64,000 nt of DNA, taken from positions 124,001-188,000 of the forward strand of contig CADEFM010000005.1 in assembly GCA_902826605.1 (NCBI GenBank), written 5' to 3'. The notes under the pieces are model-generated. The model did not search any database. It was given only the letters and a program-made list of their open reading frames with translations, and was not told the origin of the DNA. Position 1 is the stretch's first letter; each line of letters starts with the position of its first letter. The DNA comes from an uncultured Acidobacteriota bacterium. Lineage in GTDB: Bacteria; Acidobacteriota; Terriglobia; Bryobacterales; Bryobacteraceae. Made by a program: the position numbers and the translations under genes. Positions 35,206-45,371 of this stretch are shown here, in pieces.

Positions 35206-36507
35206 CTAGAACGTGAAGCTGGTCTGCATGAACACGCCGTAAATATTCGGCAGGCTGCGGCGTATGTAATGCCGGTATTCCAGCTTGAACGCCGCAAACT
35301 TCGAAATGTCATAGCGTGTTCCGAAGGTAGTCCCAGTATAACTGGGCAGCGTCCGGAACAAGGCATCCGAGAGCGGTATGTGCATGCTCTCGAAACGGAA
35401 ATAGGGCTTCCAGCGGCTCTCGTCGAACGGCAGGCGGTAGGCGGGCTGAACATAAAATGACTGGCTGTTGGAGGTTCCAGATCCGCCGATGAATTGGTGG
35501 GCCACGTTGCTGAATTCGGCCAGGAACTCCGTAGGTCCGCGCTGCCAGACGACGTGACCGGATTGAATCCATTCGGTGGCCGACGCGCCGCCGAGTGGTG
35601 TGAGCTTGTCGTGATAGAACGCGCCGCCGATTTGCAGGCCGTATAGCGAATCCGGTGCGATGGAGAAGCCGGCCAGCCATGCGCGATTATTGTTCACGTC
35701 GCCGAAATCGCCGCTGCGGTTGAGAGTGTTGCTGCGGCCATTCCCAATTCCTGCCGTGTAATTGATGTTCAAGCCGCGGGCAGGGAACGTGCCTTCCGCG
35801 AGAGTTCCCACGAAGTGAACCGGCAGGAAGCTGCCGCCGAACTGCACCATTTCCGGACGACTAATGGGTGTCTGGAGCCAGGCGCCGTGATGGTATGCAG
35901 TATTCCAGTAATTGATCGGCGTGTGATAGCGCCCGAAGGACAGCTTGAAGCGGTCGTTCACATCGTAGCGAACGATGATACGCTCCACTTCAGGATTGAA
36001 TCCGGTGACTGCCGGACTTCCCGTTCCCGCATCCGTGCGCGCCGTCAGACTGAGTTCGCTGAACACGCTCACTTTCTGCGACAGGGCCGAACTGAAGTGA
36101 AGAATGAACTGGCCTTCCTGAAATCCGCTGCGGGGGGCGAGCAGGGATTGACTGCCAAAGCCGCTGGCCACGCCCTTTTGATTAGTCGCGCCAAAGCTGA
36201 CGTCGGAGAATCCGTTGATTCGCATCAGCGGGCTGGTCTGCTGGATAGCGTCCGGCAGAGGAGCCGTGTCATGGGCGTGCGGTTGCCCGGCGGTGACCAG
36301 CGGCGCACTGGGAGTTGCAGGCGTCGCGGGTGTTACTGCTTGCGTGGTGTTCTTTTCTCTTTCGAGTTCGGCGACGCGCTTTTCCAAGGTGTCGATGCGA
36401 TTGAGCAGCGACTCAATCATTTCAGGGGTGACGGGGCGGGTATTCTGTGCTGTTGCCAATTGGCAAAGCACCACAATGAGCCCGGCAGCCGAGAGAATAC
36501 ACTTCAT
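35206..36507 (-). CDS. Outer-membrane porin-like protein with N-terminal coiled coil
   Basis: 433 residues. Signal peptide 1-20, then a coiled coil (EMIESLLNRIDTLEKRVAELE, about 29-49) and an Ala/Thr/Pro-rich linker, then a beta-barrel of alternating strands (GFSDVSFGATN, FKLSFGRYHTPINYW, KLEYRHYIRR) ending in the outer-membrane insertion signal SFTF. This architecture resembles coiled-coil-tethered porins. Its partner gene codes for a PstS-like periplasmic protein, so the pair may take up an anion (inference). TAGGTCCTCC precedes the ATG in reverse complement as GGAGGACC. Confidence 0.8.
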   Translation of the reverse strand: MKCILSAAGLIVVLCQLATAQNTRPVTPEMIESLLNRIDTLEKRVAELEREKNTTQAVTPATPATPSAPLVTAGQPHAHDTAPLPDAIQQTSPLMRINGFSDVSFGATNQKGVASGFGSQSLLAPRSGFQEGQFILHFSSALSQKVSVFSELSLTARTDAGTGSPAVTGFNPEVERIIVRYDVNDRFKLSFGRYHTPINYWNTAYHHGAWLQTPISRPEMVQFGGSFLPVHFVGTLAEGTFPARGLNINYTAGIGNGRSNTLNRSGDFGDVNNNRAWLAGFSIAPDSLYGLQIGGAFYHDKLTPLGGASATEWIQSGHVVWQRGPTEFLAEFSNVAHQFIGGSGTSNSQSFYVQPAYRLPFDESRWKPYFRFESMHIPLSDALFRTLPSYTGTTFGTRYDISKFAAFKLEYRHYIRRSLPNIYGVFMQTSFTF

Positions 36508-36705
36508 CTGTAGGTCCTCCGCAGGATTTGCTCCCAGTCACTGCGCCGTTTCCGGGGAATATGTCTATCTTGGCACAGAACGAACGGAGAACAGGGTCAT
36601 TTTTGCGAATCCGGGACCACTCATAGTTTGCTCCGAGTGTTTGCTCGCACCGACGGAGGCCGTCCGGAGCTGTGAATGAGTGTGAAGTGTTCGGTGGTGG
36701 ATTGA

Positions 36706-36737
36706 CGAAAAAAGGCCGCCCCTTTCGGAGCGGCCTT
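36706..36737 (-). terminator. Rho-independent terminator of groESL
   Basis: Perfect 8-bp stem AAGGCCGC (36712-36719) / GCGGCCTT (36730-36737). On the minus strand it is followed by TTTTTT, 43 bases after the groEL stop, a classic intrinsic terminator. It also shields the porin gene, whose start lies 200 bases further on. Confidence 0.9.
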
Positions 36738-36779
36738 CTCGTTTGCGAAAAACAGGGGACAGCGGATGCCGTCCCGCCT

Positions 36780-38414
<1,635 letters not shown>

Positions 38415-38454
38415 TCAAATCTCCTAATGAAACCTTGTCGATGACCTGAAAAAC

Positions 38455-38769
38455 CTAAACCTTCGCCTTCTTGGCGCCGCCTTCGAGAACGCCCAACACC
38501 TCGTCCTCGCGCATGATCATGTACTCTTCGCCATCCAGCTTGATGTCGGAGCCTGAGTACTTTCCAAACAGGATACGGTCGCCTGCTTTCACGTCCAATG
38601 GCATGAGCTTGCCGTCGTCGGAGCGCTTGCCCTGACCGACCGCGATCACTTCGCCTTCCTGTGGCTTCTCTTTGGCCGAATCCGGGATAAACAACCCGCT
38701 GGCCGTCTTTTCTGCGCTCTCCTCGATTCGTTTGACCACTAGGCGGTCATAGAGCGGACGAATTTTCAT
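38455..38769 (-). CDS. groES: Co-chaperonin GroES (Hsp10)
   Basis: Heptameric lid of GroEL. 104 residues. [23 protein letters not shown] and [20 protein letters not shown] contain the mobile loop and first roof strands; [22 protein letters not shown] and [11 protein letters not shown] complete the fold. GGAGG lies 7 bases before the ATG. First gene of the operon, 43 bases upstream of groEL. Confidence 0.99.
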   Translation of the reverse strand: MKIRPLYDRLVVKRIEESAEKTASGLFIPDSAKEKPQEGEVIAVGQGKRSDDGKLMPLDVKAGDRILFGKYSGSDIKLDGEEYMIMREDEVLGVLEGGAKKAKV

Positions 38770-38851
38770 AGTTCAACCTCCACTTAAAATCTTTTGGCTT
38801 GGTTTACAGCCGGTATTGGGCCCGCGATATCAATCGTGAGTCCAATTGATA

Positions 38852-38881
38852 TTATTAGCACACTCTGTGGAGGAGTGACAA
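38852..38881 (-). promoter_or_regulatory. groES promoter with CIRCE (HrcA) operator
   Basis: On the minus strand TTGTCA (38876-38881) and TAATAA (38852-38857) are spaced by 18 bases. The interval 38855-38881 fits CIRCE (TTAGCACTC-N9-GAGTGCTAA): left arm TTAGCACAC has 8 of 9 matches, right arm GAGTGACAA 7 of 9, and the spacer is exactly 9. HrcA bound here would cover the promoter, giving heat-inducible repression. Confidence 0.85.
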
Positions 38882-38932
38882 GAGTTCTCTGCAACTGATT
38901 GATTATATTAACTATCTAAATCTAGTATGGCG

Positions 38933-39661
38933 CTAGAGGAAGAGCAGCACGAGCGAAATTCCGGTCACCACGATAATAAGCAGGTCGAAAACGCGCTGTG
39001 GAGTGTAGCGCACTACCCAGCGGCCCGCAAGCGCTCCGCTCAGCACCACGGGGACCATGAACAAGTCAAACATGAGTGACTCGCGCGTGAAGAGTCCGTA
39101 TGCCAAGTAAATCGGCACCTTCGATAGATTCACCACCAGGAAGAACCACGCGCCGGTGGCAACGAAGGTTTCCTTGGGCAGGCGCTGGGAAAGCAGGTAC
39201 AGATTCATCACTGGTCCCGCGCCATTCGCGACAGTGGACGCGAACCCGGCCGTGACCCCATAGAACGGCGCGCCTCCGCGAGGTGCAGTGGAGTTGTGCC
39301 AGCGCTGCCAGATACTCTGCACCAGCATCCATGCGACGATTGCCGCCACAATACGGCGCAACACGGGTTCGGAAAGACTCAGCGCGGCGGCTCCGGCGGC
39401 CATTCCGGCCAGCACCCAGGGAATCATTGCGAACAGTGTCCGCGCAGCGGCGTGCCGCCGCCAGTACCAGACCGCGAAGAAATCGGCTGCGCTCAAGATG
39501 GGCAGAACCCACGCGGCCGAATAGCGCGCGTCGCCGACAATCAGGACCATCAGAGGAGTCACGAATGACACGATGCCTGGAGCGCCAGTCTTGCCGATGC
39601 CCACAACGAACGCGCACAGTACGCCCACTAGCCATTGCCACGGCGCAAGATGGGGAATCAC
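38933..39661 (-). CDS. TSUP-family (TauE/SafE, DUF81) membrane permease
   Basis: 242 residues, seven to eight hydrophobic helices. The family repeats are visible as GIGKTGAPGIVSFVTPLM (about 21-38) and YGVTAGFASTVANGAGPVMNLYLL (about 134-157), the paired loops that form the transport path. TSUP proteins move sulfite, sulfonates or other small organic anions; the substrate is unknown. The GTG start overlaps the tsaE stop (GTGA), so it is the last gene of the K+ channel-nnrDE-tsaE operon. Confidence 0.88.
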   Translation of the reverse strand: MIPHLAPWQWLVGVLCAFVVGIGKTGAPGIVSFVTPLMVLIVGDARYSAAWVLPILSAADFFAVWYWRRHAAARTLFAMIPWVLAGMAAGAAALSLSEPVLRRIVAAIVAWMLVQSIWQRWHNSTAPRGGAPFYGVTAGFASTVANGAGPVMNLYLLSQRLPKETFVATGAWFFLVVNLSKVPIYLAYGLFTRESLMFDLFMVPVVLSGALAGRWVVRYTPQRVFDLLIIVVTGISLVLLFL

Positions 39662-40089
39662 GCGGAATGGACCTCAATGCGCCGTGAATCGCCGTCAATG
39701 GGCGTAAGGCGAATCTCCATGCGGTCTTGCCGCAGCAGGCCCGGGAAGCGTTCGCCCCACTCGATGAGCACGACAGCTTCGCGATCGAAAATCTCATCGA
39801 GGCCAAGCGTGGCTAGTTCTTCCGCTCGGTCCAGACGGTAGAGATCGATGTGGTAGACCAAGTTGCCTTGCGCAGACGAGCCATATTCGTGAATCAGCGT
39901 AAAGGTCGGGCTGGATACTTCGTCCGGTTCAGCTGCCCCGAGACCCGCTACGATACCCTTGGCGAGCGTAGTCTTTCCCGCACCGAGATTGCCGATCAAC
40001 AACACCGCCGCGCGCTTGGGAAGAGTGGCGGCGATGCGGCGTCCGAGTGCGATGGATTCTTCGTCCGAGTGCGTTTCATAAACCGTCAA
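39658..40089 (-). CDS. tsaE: tRNA threonylcarbamoyladenosine biosynthesis ATPase TsaE
   Basis: ATPase required with TsaB, TsaC/C2 and TsaD for t6A37 formation in ANN-decoding tRNAs. Walker A GNLGAGKTTLAKGI is near residues 33-46; SSPTFTLIHEY and HIDLYRLD are family motifs, and VVLIEWGERFP holds the conserved Trp/Glu. 143 residues. The start is TTG at 40089, one base after the nnrDE stop; the frame stays open further up but only inside nnrDE. YjeF and YjeE (TsaE) genes are commonly neighbours. Confidence 0.94.
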   Translation of the reverse strand: MTVYETHSDEESIALGRRIAATLPKRAAVLLIGNLGAGKTTLAKGIVAGLGAAEPDEVSSPTFTLIHEYGSSAQGNLVYHIDLYRLDRAEELATLGLDEIFDREAVVLIEWGERFPGLLRQDRMEIRLTPIDGDSRRIEVHSA

Positions 40090-40090
40090 G

Positions 40091-41431
40091 CTAGGCCTCC
40101 ACGATTTCAAGGATGGCACTCGGGAGATAGCGGAGCAGATCCGTGGCGAGCACGCAGAATTCAGTGAGTTCGGCGGCAGCCAATTCGGCCGCGCGTCCAT
40201 GCAACCATACGGCCGCGCGAACCGCAACATCGATGTGTTTAGGATGTTGAGCGACCAGGCCGGCAATCAGGCCCGTGAGAATATCGCCCGATCCGCCCTT
40301 CGCCAAGGCAGGGGACCCCGTGGGATTGATCCACACGCGTCCATCGGGCAGGGCAATCAGCGTCCGGAAGCCCTTCAGCACCAGGCATACGTTGCGTTCC
40401 TGCGCGAAGGCATGAGCCAGAGAGAGCCGATCTTCCACCTTCGCTCCGGAAAGACGCGCCATTTCTCCTGGATGCGGGGTGAGAATCGTTTCCAAGCCAC
40501 GTCCCAAGAAACGCTTGGCTGCGATGGCGTTGATTGCGTCCGCATCAACGACTGCCGGAATCGTAGCCGCGTTCAAAAGGCGCATCACCAGATCATGCCG
40601 TTCCCCCAGCCCGGGGCCAATGGCCAATACGGTTTTGCGCTCCAAATCAACTTGATCGAGCGCGTTCCACATCAACTCCGGCGCCAGGTGAGATGCTTCC
40701 GCGCAAGCCACGGTCACTAAGCCCGCTCCCATGCGTGACGCAGCGAGGCCTGCCATTGCGGCGGCGCCGGTCTTGCCCGCCGCGCCGCCGACAACCAGGA
40801 CGTGCCCGAAGTCGCCTTTGTGAGCGTCTCGCTTGCGCGGTTCGAAGAGCGGCGCGAAGTCCCGAGCTTCCGATAGAAATAAATCCGCCGGCATGAATTC
40901 TTCGGGGATTCCAATGCCGGCAACGATAACCTGGCCCGCGTTCGCGGCTTGCGGGCTCAACAGCATCTCCGCTTTGGGAGCGGCGAACGTTACGGTGTAA
41001 TCGGCGAGAACCTGCATGGCGGAAGGAATGTCCACGGAAACGATTTTCGCTCTGGGAAAATCCGAATTCATCGAATTGATGAGTTGGGCCGCGCGGCCTT
41101 CCGGGACGCCGTGAAAGCCGGTTCCGAACAGCGCATCAACCACGATGGTGGCGTCGGAGTCCAGCGGCGCGGGCGCATCCGCTACACGGATCACCTGTAG
41201 CGCAGCGACTCGACGTTCGAGAAGGCGCGCCACCACCAGGCCATCGCCTCCGTTGTTTCCCTTTCCGCAGACGATCACCACGCGCTGCGAGGCGAGTGGT
41301 GCGAAAGTGCGTTCGATAAAATCGGCAACGCATGCGCCGGCCCGGTTCATTAACACTTCGGCTGGTGTGCCGGCCTGGATCGTTCGCTGATCTGCGTCGC
41401 GCATCTGCCGGGATGTGAGCGCTCGTATCAT
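40091..41431 (-). CDS. nnr: Bifunctional NAD(P)HX epimerase/dehydratase Nnr (YjeF)
   Basis: Repairs hydrated NAD(P)H. Residues about 1-205 are the epimerase (YjeF_N): NRAGACVADFIER, VIVCGKGNNGGDGLVVARLL, VDALFGTGFHG and VSVDIPSAM. About 210-446 are the ADP-dependent dehydratase with a ribokinase-like fold: GHVLVVGGAAGKTGAAAMAG, LTPHPGEMARL, NPTGSPALAKGGSGDILTGLIAG. 446 residues, slightly short of the usual 490. Its ATG overlaps the channel stop (ATGA). Confidence 0.95.
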   Translation of the reverse strand: MIRALTSRQMRDADQRTIQAGTPAEVLMNRAGACVADFIERTFAPLASQRVVIVCGKGNNGGDGLVVARLLERRVAALQVIRVADAPAPLDSDATIVVDALFGTGFHGVPEGRAAQLINSMNSDFPRAKIVSVDIPSAMQVLADYTVTFAAPKAEMLLSPQAANAGQVIVAGIGIPEEFMPADLFLSEARDFAPLFEPRKRDAHKGDFGHVLVVGGAAGKTGAAAMAGLAASRMGAGLVTVACAEASHLAPELMWNALDQVDLERKTVLAIGPGLGERHDLVMRLLNAATIPAVVDADAINAIAAKRFLGRGLETILTPHPGEMARLSGAKVEDRLSLAHAFAQERNVCLVLKGFRTLIALPDGRVWINPTGSPALAKGGSGDILTGLIAGLVAQHPKHIDVAVRAAVWLHGRAAELAAAELTEFCVLATDLLRYLPSAILEIVEA

Positions 41432-42438
41432 GCGAAAGACCCGGCGAGCAGATGTTCCAGTTTTTGGAGACGGTCCGTTTCGCCCATCACGATAAGGTGA
41501 TCGCCCGCGACGATTTTCGCATCCGGCGAGGGATTAAACGCCATTTTCCCATCGGCGCGACGGATGGCGAGCACAATCGCGCCGTGATCGTGCTGCATGT
41601 TCACCTGGGCCAGGGTTTGATCGGCGAACGAGCTTGTTGCGCCGACGCGCACCTGCTCAATCCCCACGTCCGGCCCCGCGCCGCCTGTCGTGAAATCGAT
41701 GAACTGATGCACGTGTGGTTTGAGCAGCGCTTGCGCCATGCGGTGGCCGGTGCTGTTATAGGGCGCGAAAACGAAATCGGCGCCCGCGCGGCGCATCTTG
41801 TCTTGCGACGTTTCTTCATCGACGCGAGCGGAGAGATGGAGCTTCGAGTTCAGCGCCTTGGCGGAAAGGATGACGAACAGGTTGTCGGCATCCGAGGCGA
41901 GTGTGGCAACCAGGCCCCGCGCGCGGCCGATGCCTACTTCCTGCAGCGCTTGATCGAGCGTTGCGTCCGCCAGCACGGCCAGCATGCCGGCGTGGATAGC
42001 ACGCTCCACGCGCTCTTCGCTGTGGTCGATGACGACGAAGGGCACGCCGGCTTTGCGTAATTCATCGGCGGCGCCGCGGCCGACGCGGCCGAAACCGCAG
42101 ATGATGAAGTGGTCTTTCAATTTATCGATCATGATTTTAGTTCGCCGCTTTCCGAAAAACTGATTGAGTTCCAGCTCGATGACGGTCTGCGTGATGCCTC
42201 CGACGCCGAGGAACATCACCATCACGCCAAAGAAGATGAGAAACGAATTGAACACCCGCCCCGCGTGGCTCAAGGCGCGGATTTCGCCATAGCCCACCGT
42301 GGTCATGGTGGTCAGCGTCATGTAGAACGCTTCGAAGACCGGGTAGTCTTCAATGACCGTGAAGCCGATCGTGCCGAAAGCCAGAACCAGCGCGATCGCG
42401 GCGGCGATCGTCGCCAGCCTTCTGGGGAGATGCTCCAT
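41428..42438 (-). CDS. Two-helix potassium channel with RCK (TrkA-N/TrkA-C) domains
   Basis: 336 residues. TM1 about 9-29, pore helix and selectivity filter TTVGYGE (T47-V48-G49-Y50-G51), TM2 about 63-87. Then the RCK domain: HFIICGFGRVGRGAADELRKAG with the GxGxxG NAD-binding loop, ADATLDQALQEVGI, and a TrkA-C lobe (about 245-325). This is the MthK/Kch plan: gated by nucleotide or Ca2+ on the RCK ring. First gene of a coupled operon with nnr, tsaE and the TSUP permease. Confidence 0.94.
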   Translation of the reverse strand: MEHLPRRLATIAAAIALVLAFGTIGFTVIEDYPVFEAFYMTLTTMTTVGYGEIRALSHAGRVFNSFLIFFGVMVMFLGVGGITQTVIELELNQFFGKRRTKIMIDKLKDHFIICGFGRVGRGAADELRKAGVPFVVIDHSEERVERAIHAGMLAVLADATLDQALQEVGIGRARGLVATLASDADNLFVILSAKALNSKLHLSARVDEETSQDKMRRAGADFVFAPYNSTGHRMAQALLKPHVHQFIDFTTGGAGPDVGIEQVRVGATSSFADQTLAQVNMQHDHGAIVLAIRRADGKMAFNPSPDAKIVAGDHLIVMGETDRLQKLEHLLAGSFA

Positions 42439-42502
42439 TTGTTCTATGGTAAACGCGGCTGGGGAAGCGCGCGGCGTCGGGCCCCGGGGAACGCCGTATG
42501 GT

Positions 42503-42862
42503 TCAGCGCGATCGAGCGCGGACCCGAAGCGTGCGTGGGGTCAGGACGCAGAACGTCTGCCGTTTCAGCTCTTCCTGGTGTTGTTGGACGGCCTGCACGA
42601 CCAGTGCCGCTTTGGCGGAAGAAGACTGGCCTGCGAGGCGATACAGCAGCACTCCGCAATGCAGGCGTCCGCGCCTGAATACAAGCTCGCCGAAATCTTT
42701 GTCCGCTGTGAGTAAGATCGCCTGGGCTTGGTGGCTCAAGGACAATACACTTTCATCCGCGATACCCGGATCGTTTTCGGCGATGGAGATCACCTCGTGG
42801 CCGTCGCCGCGGAGAGCGAGCACCACCTGTGCGTCGACGCTTTCATCGGCAACAAAATTCAA
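42503..42862 (-). CDS. DUF5615 PIN-like toxin
   Basis: A 119-residue protein of the DUF5615 (PIN-like, Mut7-C related) family. Acidic residues expected in the metal site are present in VADESVD (D6, E7) and LLTADKDFGEL. These proteins are usually encoded with a DUF433 partner and are thought to be ribonuclease toxins, though few have been tested. TTG start overlaps the DUF433 stop (TTGA). Confidence 0.82.
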   Translation of the reverse strand: MNFVADESVDAQVVLALRGDGHEVISIAENDPGIADESVLSLSHQAQAILLTADKDFGELVFRRGRLHCGVLLYRLAGQSSSAKAALVVQAVQQHQEELKRQTFCVLTPRTLRVRARSR

Positions 42863-43083
42863 CCTGCGACTTTCTCCATTGGATAGACAACGTCGGCCTT
42901 CAACGCCTCGGCCGCGAACGCCAAAGCGGCGCGAATGCCTTCATGGGTGAGCCGCGGGTGTTCGGAGAGAATCTGTTCCACGGATTCTCCCGCGGCCAGC
43001 TTTTCCAGAATCAACTCGACCGTGATTCTGGTGCCTGCGATGACAGGTTTGCCCATCATGACGGAAGGATCGGAAGCGATCAT
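42859..43083 (-). CDS. DUF433 antitoxin-like protein
   Basis: A 74-residue helix-turn-helix-like protein of the DUF433 family: SDPSVMMGKPVIAGTRITVELILEKLAAGES (spread over about 4-34) and ILSEHPRLTHEGIRAALAFA. Members are proposed antitoxins and DNA-binding regulators of the adjoining DUF5615 gene. The genes overlap by 4 bases. A set of GGCATCG repeats 50-110 bases upstream may be its operator. Confidence 0.85.
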   Translation of the reverse strand: MIASDPSVMMGKPVIAGTRITVELILEKLAAGESVEQILSEHPRLTHEGIRAALAFAAEALKADVVYPMEKVAG

Positions 43084-43131
43084 GGAAATTCCTCTCGCTC
43101 CAAGAATAGCGCATGCTGCTTTAACCGTACA

Positions 43132-43194
43132 GGCATCGCGAGGCGCAGGGCATCGCGAATGTCTGTGTTAACCCGACGTACGAACGATGCCCTG
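43132..43194. repeat. Direct and inverted GGCATCG repeats upstream of DUF433
   Basis: GGCATCGCGA occurs twice in direct orientation (43132-43141 and 43149-43158, 17-base period). CAGGGCATCG (43146-43155) forms a perfect 10-bp inverted repeat with CGATGCCCTG (43185-43194). The set sits 49-111 bases before the DUF433 start and may be an autoregulatory operator, or a terminator stem for the gene ending at 43215. Confidence 0.5.
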
Positions 43195-43214
43195 ATTCTC
43201 GCAAAACGAGAGTG

Positions 43215-45371
43215 CTATTTTACGAGCACTTTCGCCACCGCCTCGTTCGCGTTTCCATCCTTCACGCGGACGGCGATGGTGGTTTCGGTGGGCTGTGCGC
43301 CGCGGTCCACCTGGAAGTGGTAGTCGTGCTCTTCGGAATCGGTCAGGCGAGTGGTGGGTTCCACTACTTTCCATTCGCCGCCGTTGACGGAGTACTCGGC
43401 TTTGTCGAGCACGGTCCATGCGTCCTTGGCGTGGAAGCGGACGTCAATCTTGGTGCCGCTCGGCGTCCCCGCTAGCCCGGTGATCTCCGGGGCGGAGTTA
43501 TCGATCAAAAAGCGGTCGCCCTCGCGCGCGCTGGTGAGCGCCTGATCGGGCGGGTTCGACGGAGCGTCGGACGCGGTGATGCGCAAATAGTATTTGCCGT
43601 CGGCGAAAGAAGTGGAATCCCAACTGTAGTAGCGCTCGCGAATGTTCTCGCGCAACAACTTCCAAGCGGTTTCACCTTCGCCCCGGATTTCAATCTTGTA
43701 CAGCAGCGCATCGCCGTTCTCATCGCCGGCAGCCCAGCGCGCGCCGATCACTCCCTTGGCCCAGGTCAGTTGAGGAGTGCTGCTGGAATCGGGCAAGCCG
43801 CGGCCAGAGGGGCGGCTTCCCAAGGAGGGCAGAGACAGTGTGACCGGATTCGTGGGAGGTGGTCCGGCCGGGCCTGGGAAGCGATAGTTAGCGGGCGTGA
43901 CTTCAATCGCCTCTACTACCGGTGCCGCGTTCTTCATCTCGTAGGCGGTAGTCACGTCGAACAATTCTGCTGTGCCTGTGACGGTCGCTCGGTATTGCAG
44001 GAACCTCGCGGCGGGGGAAGTCACGCGGCCCGAGGCGTCCAGCTTTGCCCACGGGCTCCAGTCTTTTTGGGGACGCGAAGTGTTGCCACTGCGGCTTTCC
44101 AAAGTTACCGCCCCCTGTCCCTTTTGGAGCGTTGTCATGCGGCCCCAATACGTGAATGCGCCGGCGTCGAGGACGTCGCTTTCAATAAAACCGAACGGCT
44201 CGCGTTCCGGACCGAAGGAAAAGATCTCGCCGATATTGCCGGTGACGGCGAACACGCGTCCGCTGGGGGCGACGCTGAGTCCAGTGACCTGCGCGGGCGC
44301 AACGCGTAACAAGCGCGTTGAGTTCTGGTCATCATCCAGGCGGTAGATATTGCCACGATTCCCGGTGCCGAAAATCACTTTTCCATTCGGGTCGATCGCG
44401 AGCGAATACACCACATCCTGCGCGTGATTCCAAACGCGGCGCGCATAGCCATCGGGCTGAATGCGATAGATTTCCGATCCGCCGGGAACGCCACCCACCG
44501 GTGGGGCGGGCGGCGCCGCTCCGCCGCGGCCGGACACGGCTGCTTGTACCACAATCCCGCCTCTTCCTATAGGCGCGGGCGCAGCCGGGGCCGTCGCAGG
44601 AGCCTTGTTCCCAGCGGCGGACGCGTAGATATTTCCATCGGGCGCGATGGCCAGAGCTGTAACCTCGCGCTTCGGCGCTTCATACAGCACGAAGCCTTGA
44701 CCCGCAGAGGATATCCGCAGAATCAGGCCGCTGGGGTCCGTACCTGCGATCAAGTTGCGGTTCGAGTCCATCACAAGAGAACGAACGTGCGCTTCTTCCG
44801 TGCGATAAAAAACGGTGCCATTGCCGTTCGCGGTCACACGATGGATTTCGCCTTCTTCGCCGGTGCCGACGAACAGATCGCCATTGCTTGAAAATACGAG
44901 CGACCAGATGTACTTGGTCTTGGGATCGTAAAAAACCTGCGCCGTGCCCGTGGCATCCACGCGGTAGACCTTGCCATCGGGAGATGTAGCGGCATACACA
45001 CGATCCTGCCGGTCAATGGCAATCGCCTGAATCGCCATCCCATCGAGATCAGCCAGTGCTTTCACCTGGCCATTCGGGTCCACCTGAATGAACTTGCTCT
45101 TGGAGCCTCCAACGCTCCCGCCGCCGGCGTAGATATTTCCTTTCGAATCGCGGGCCACGGCCCATAGAAAGGTGGACCCGGCGTCATGAATCTCACGCAG
45201 CACGGGGGCAGGCGACAGGCGTCCATCGCTCGAAAGCGACAGTTTTGTGAGTATGCCTTTCTCGAAATCAGCCTGTTCGGACTGTTCCCACACTCGCGTT
45301 TCCACAGCGATCAGCGGCACAAGAAGGCACAATAGCAGCGCAAGGGCGCGGAGAGATTTCATGCGAGTCAC
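43215..45371 (-). CDS. Exported beta-propeller protein with C-terminal Fn3-like region
   Basis: 718 residues with signal peptide (about 4-24, LRALALLLCLLVPLIAV). About 65-400 hold six to seven propeller blades of the NHL/SMP-30 or two-component-regulator kind: WAVARDSKGNIYAGGG, IAIDRQDRVYAATSPDGKVYRV, LVFSSNGDLFVGTGEEGEIHRV. A Gly/Ala/Pro insert (about 255-290) interrupts one blade. The C-terminal 300 residues are beta-sandwich-like (YYLRITASDAPSNPP; AEYSVNGGEWKVVEP). GTG start overlaps the S55 gene stop; ATG 45362 is the alternative. Likely a periplasmic or surface partner of the S55 protein. Confidence 0.8.
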   Translation of the reverse strand: MTRMKSLRALALLLCLLVPLIAVETRVWEQSEQADFEKGILTKLSLSSDGRLSPAPVLREIHDAGSTFLWAVARDSKGNIYAGGGSVGGSKSKFIQVDPNGQVKALADLDGMAIQAIAIDRQDRVYAATSPDGKVYRVDATGTAQVFYDPKTKYIWSLVFSSNGDLFVGTGEEGEIHRVTANGNGTVFYRTEEAHVRSLVMDSNRNLIAGTDPSGLILRISSAGQGFVLYEAPKREVTALAIAPDGNIYASAAGNKAPATAPAAPAPIGRGGIVVQAAVSGRGGAAPPAPPVGGVPGGSEIYRIQPDGYARRVWNHAQDVVYSLAIDPNGKVIFGTGNRGNIYRLDDDQNSTRLLRVAPAQVTGLSVAPSGRVFAVTGNIGEIFSFGPEREPFGFIESDVLDAGAFTYWGRMTTLQKGQGAVTLESRSGNTSRPQKDWSPWAKLDASGRVTSPAARFLQYRATVTGTAELFDVTTAYEMKNAAPVVEAIEVTPANYRFPGPAGPPPTNPVTLSLPSLGSRPSGRGLPDSSSTPQLTWAKGVIGARWAAGDENGDALLYKIEIRGEGETAWKLLRENIRERYYSWDSTSFADGKYYLRITASDAPSNPPDQALTSAREGDRFLIDNSAPEITGLAGTPSGTKIDVRFHAKDAWTVLDKAEYSVNGGEWKVVEPTTRLTDSEEHDYHFQVDRGAQPTETTIAVRVKDGNANEAVAKVLVK

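Noticed and set aside
35815..36513. Plus-strand frame opposite the porin (232 codons)
   Set aside because: No start signal or domain; the porin reading has a signal peptide and terminal Phe.
36508..36705. Gene between the porin and groEL
   Set aside because: Frames are short and lack a ribosome site; the groESL terminator lies next to it.
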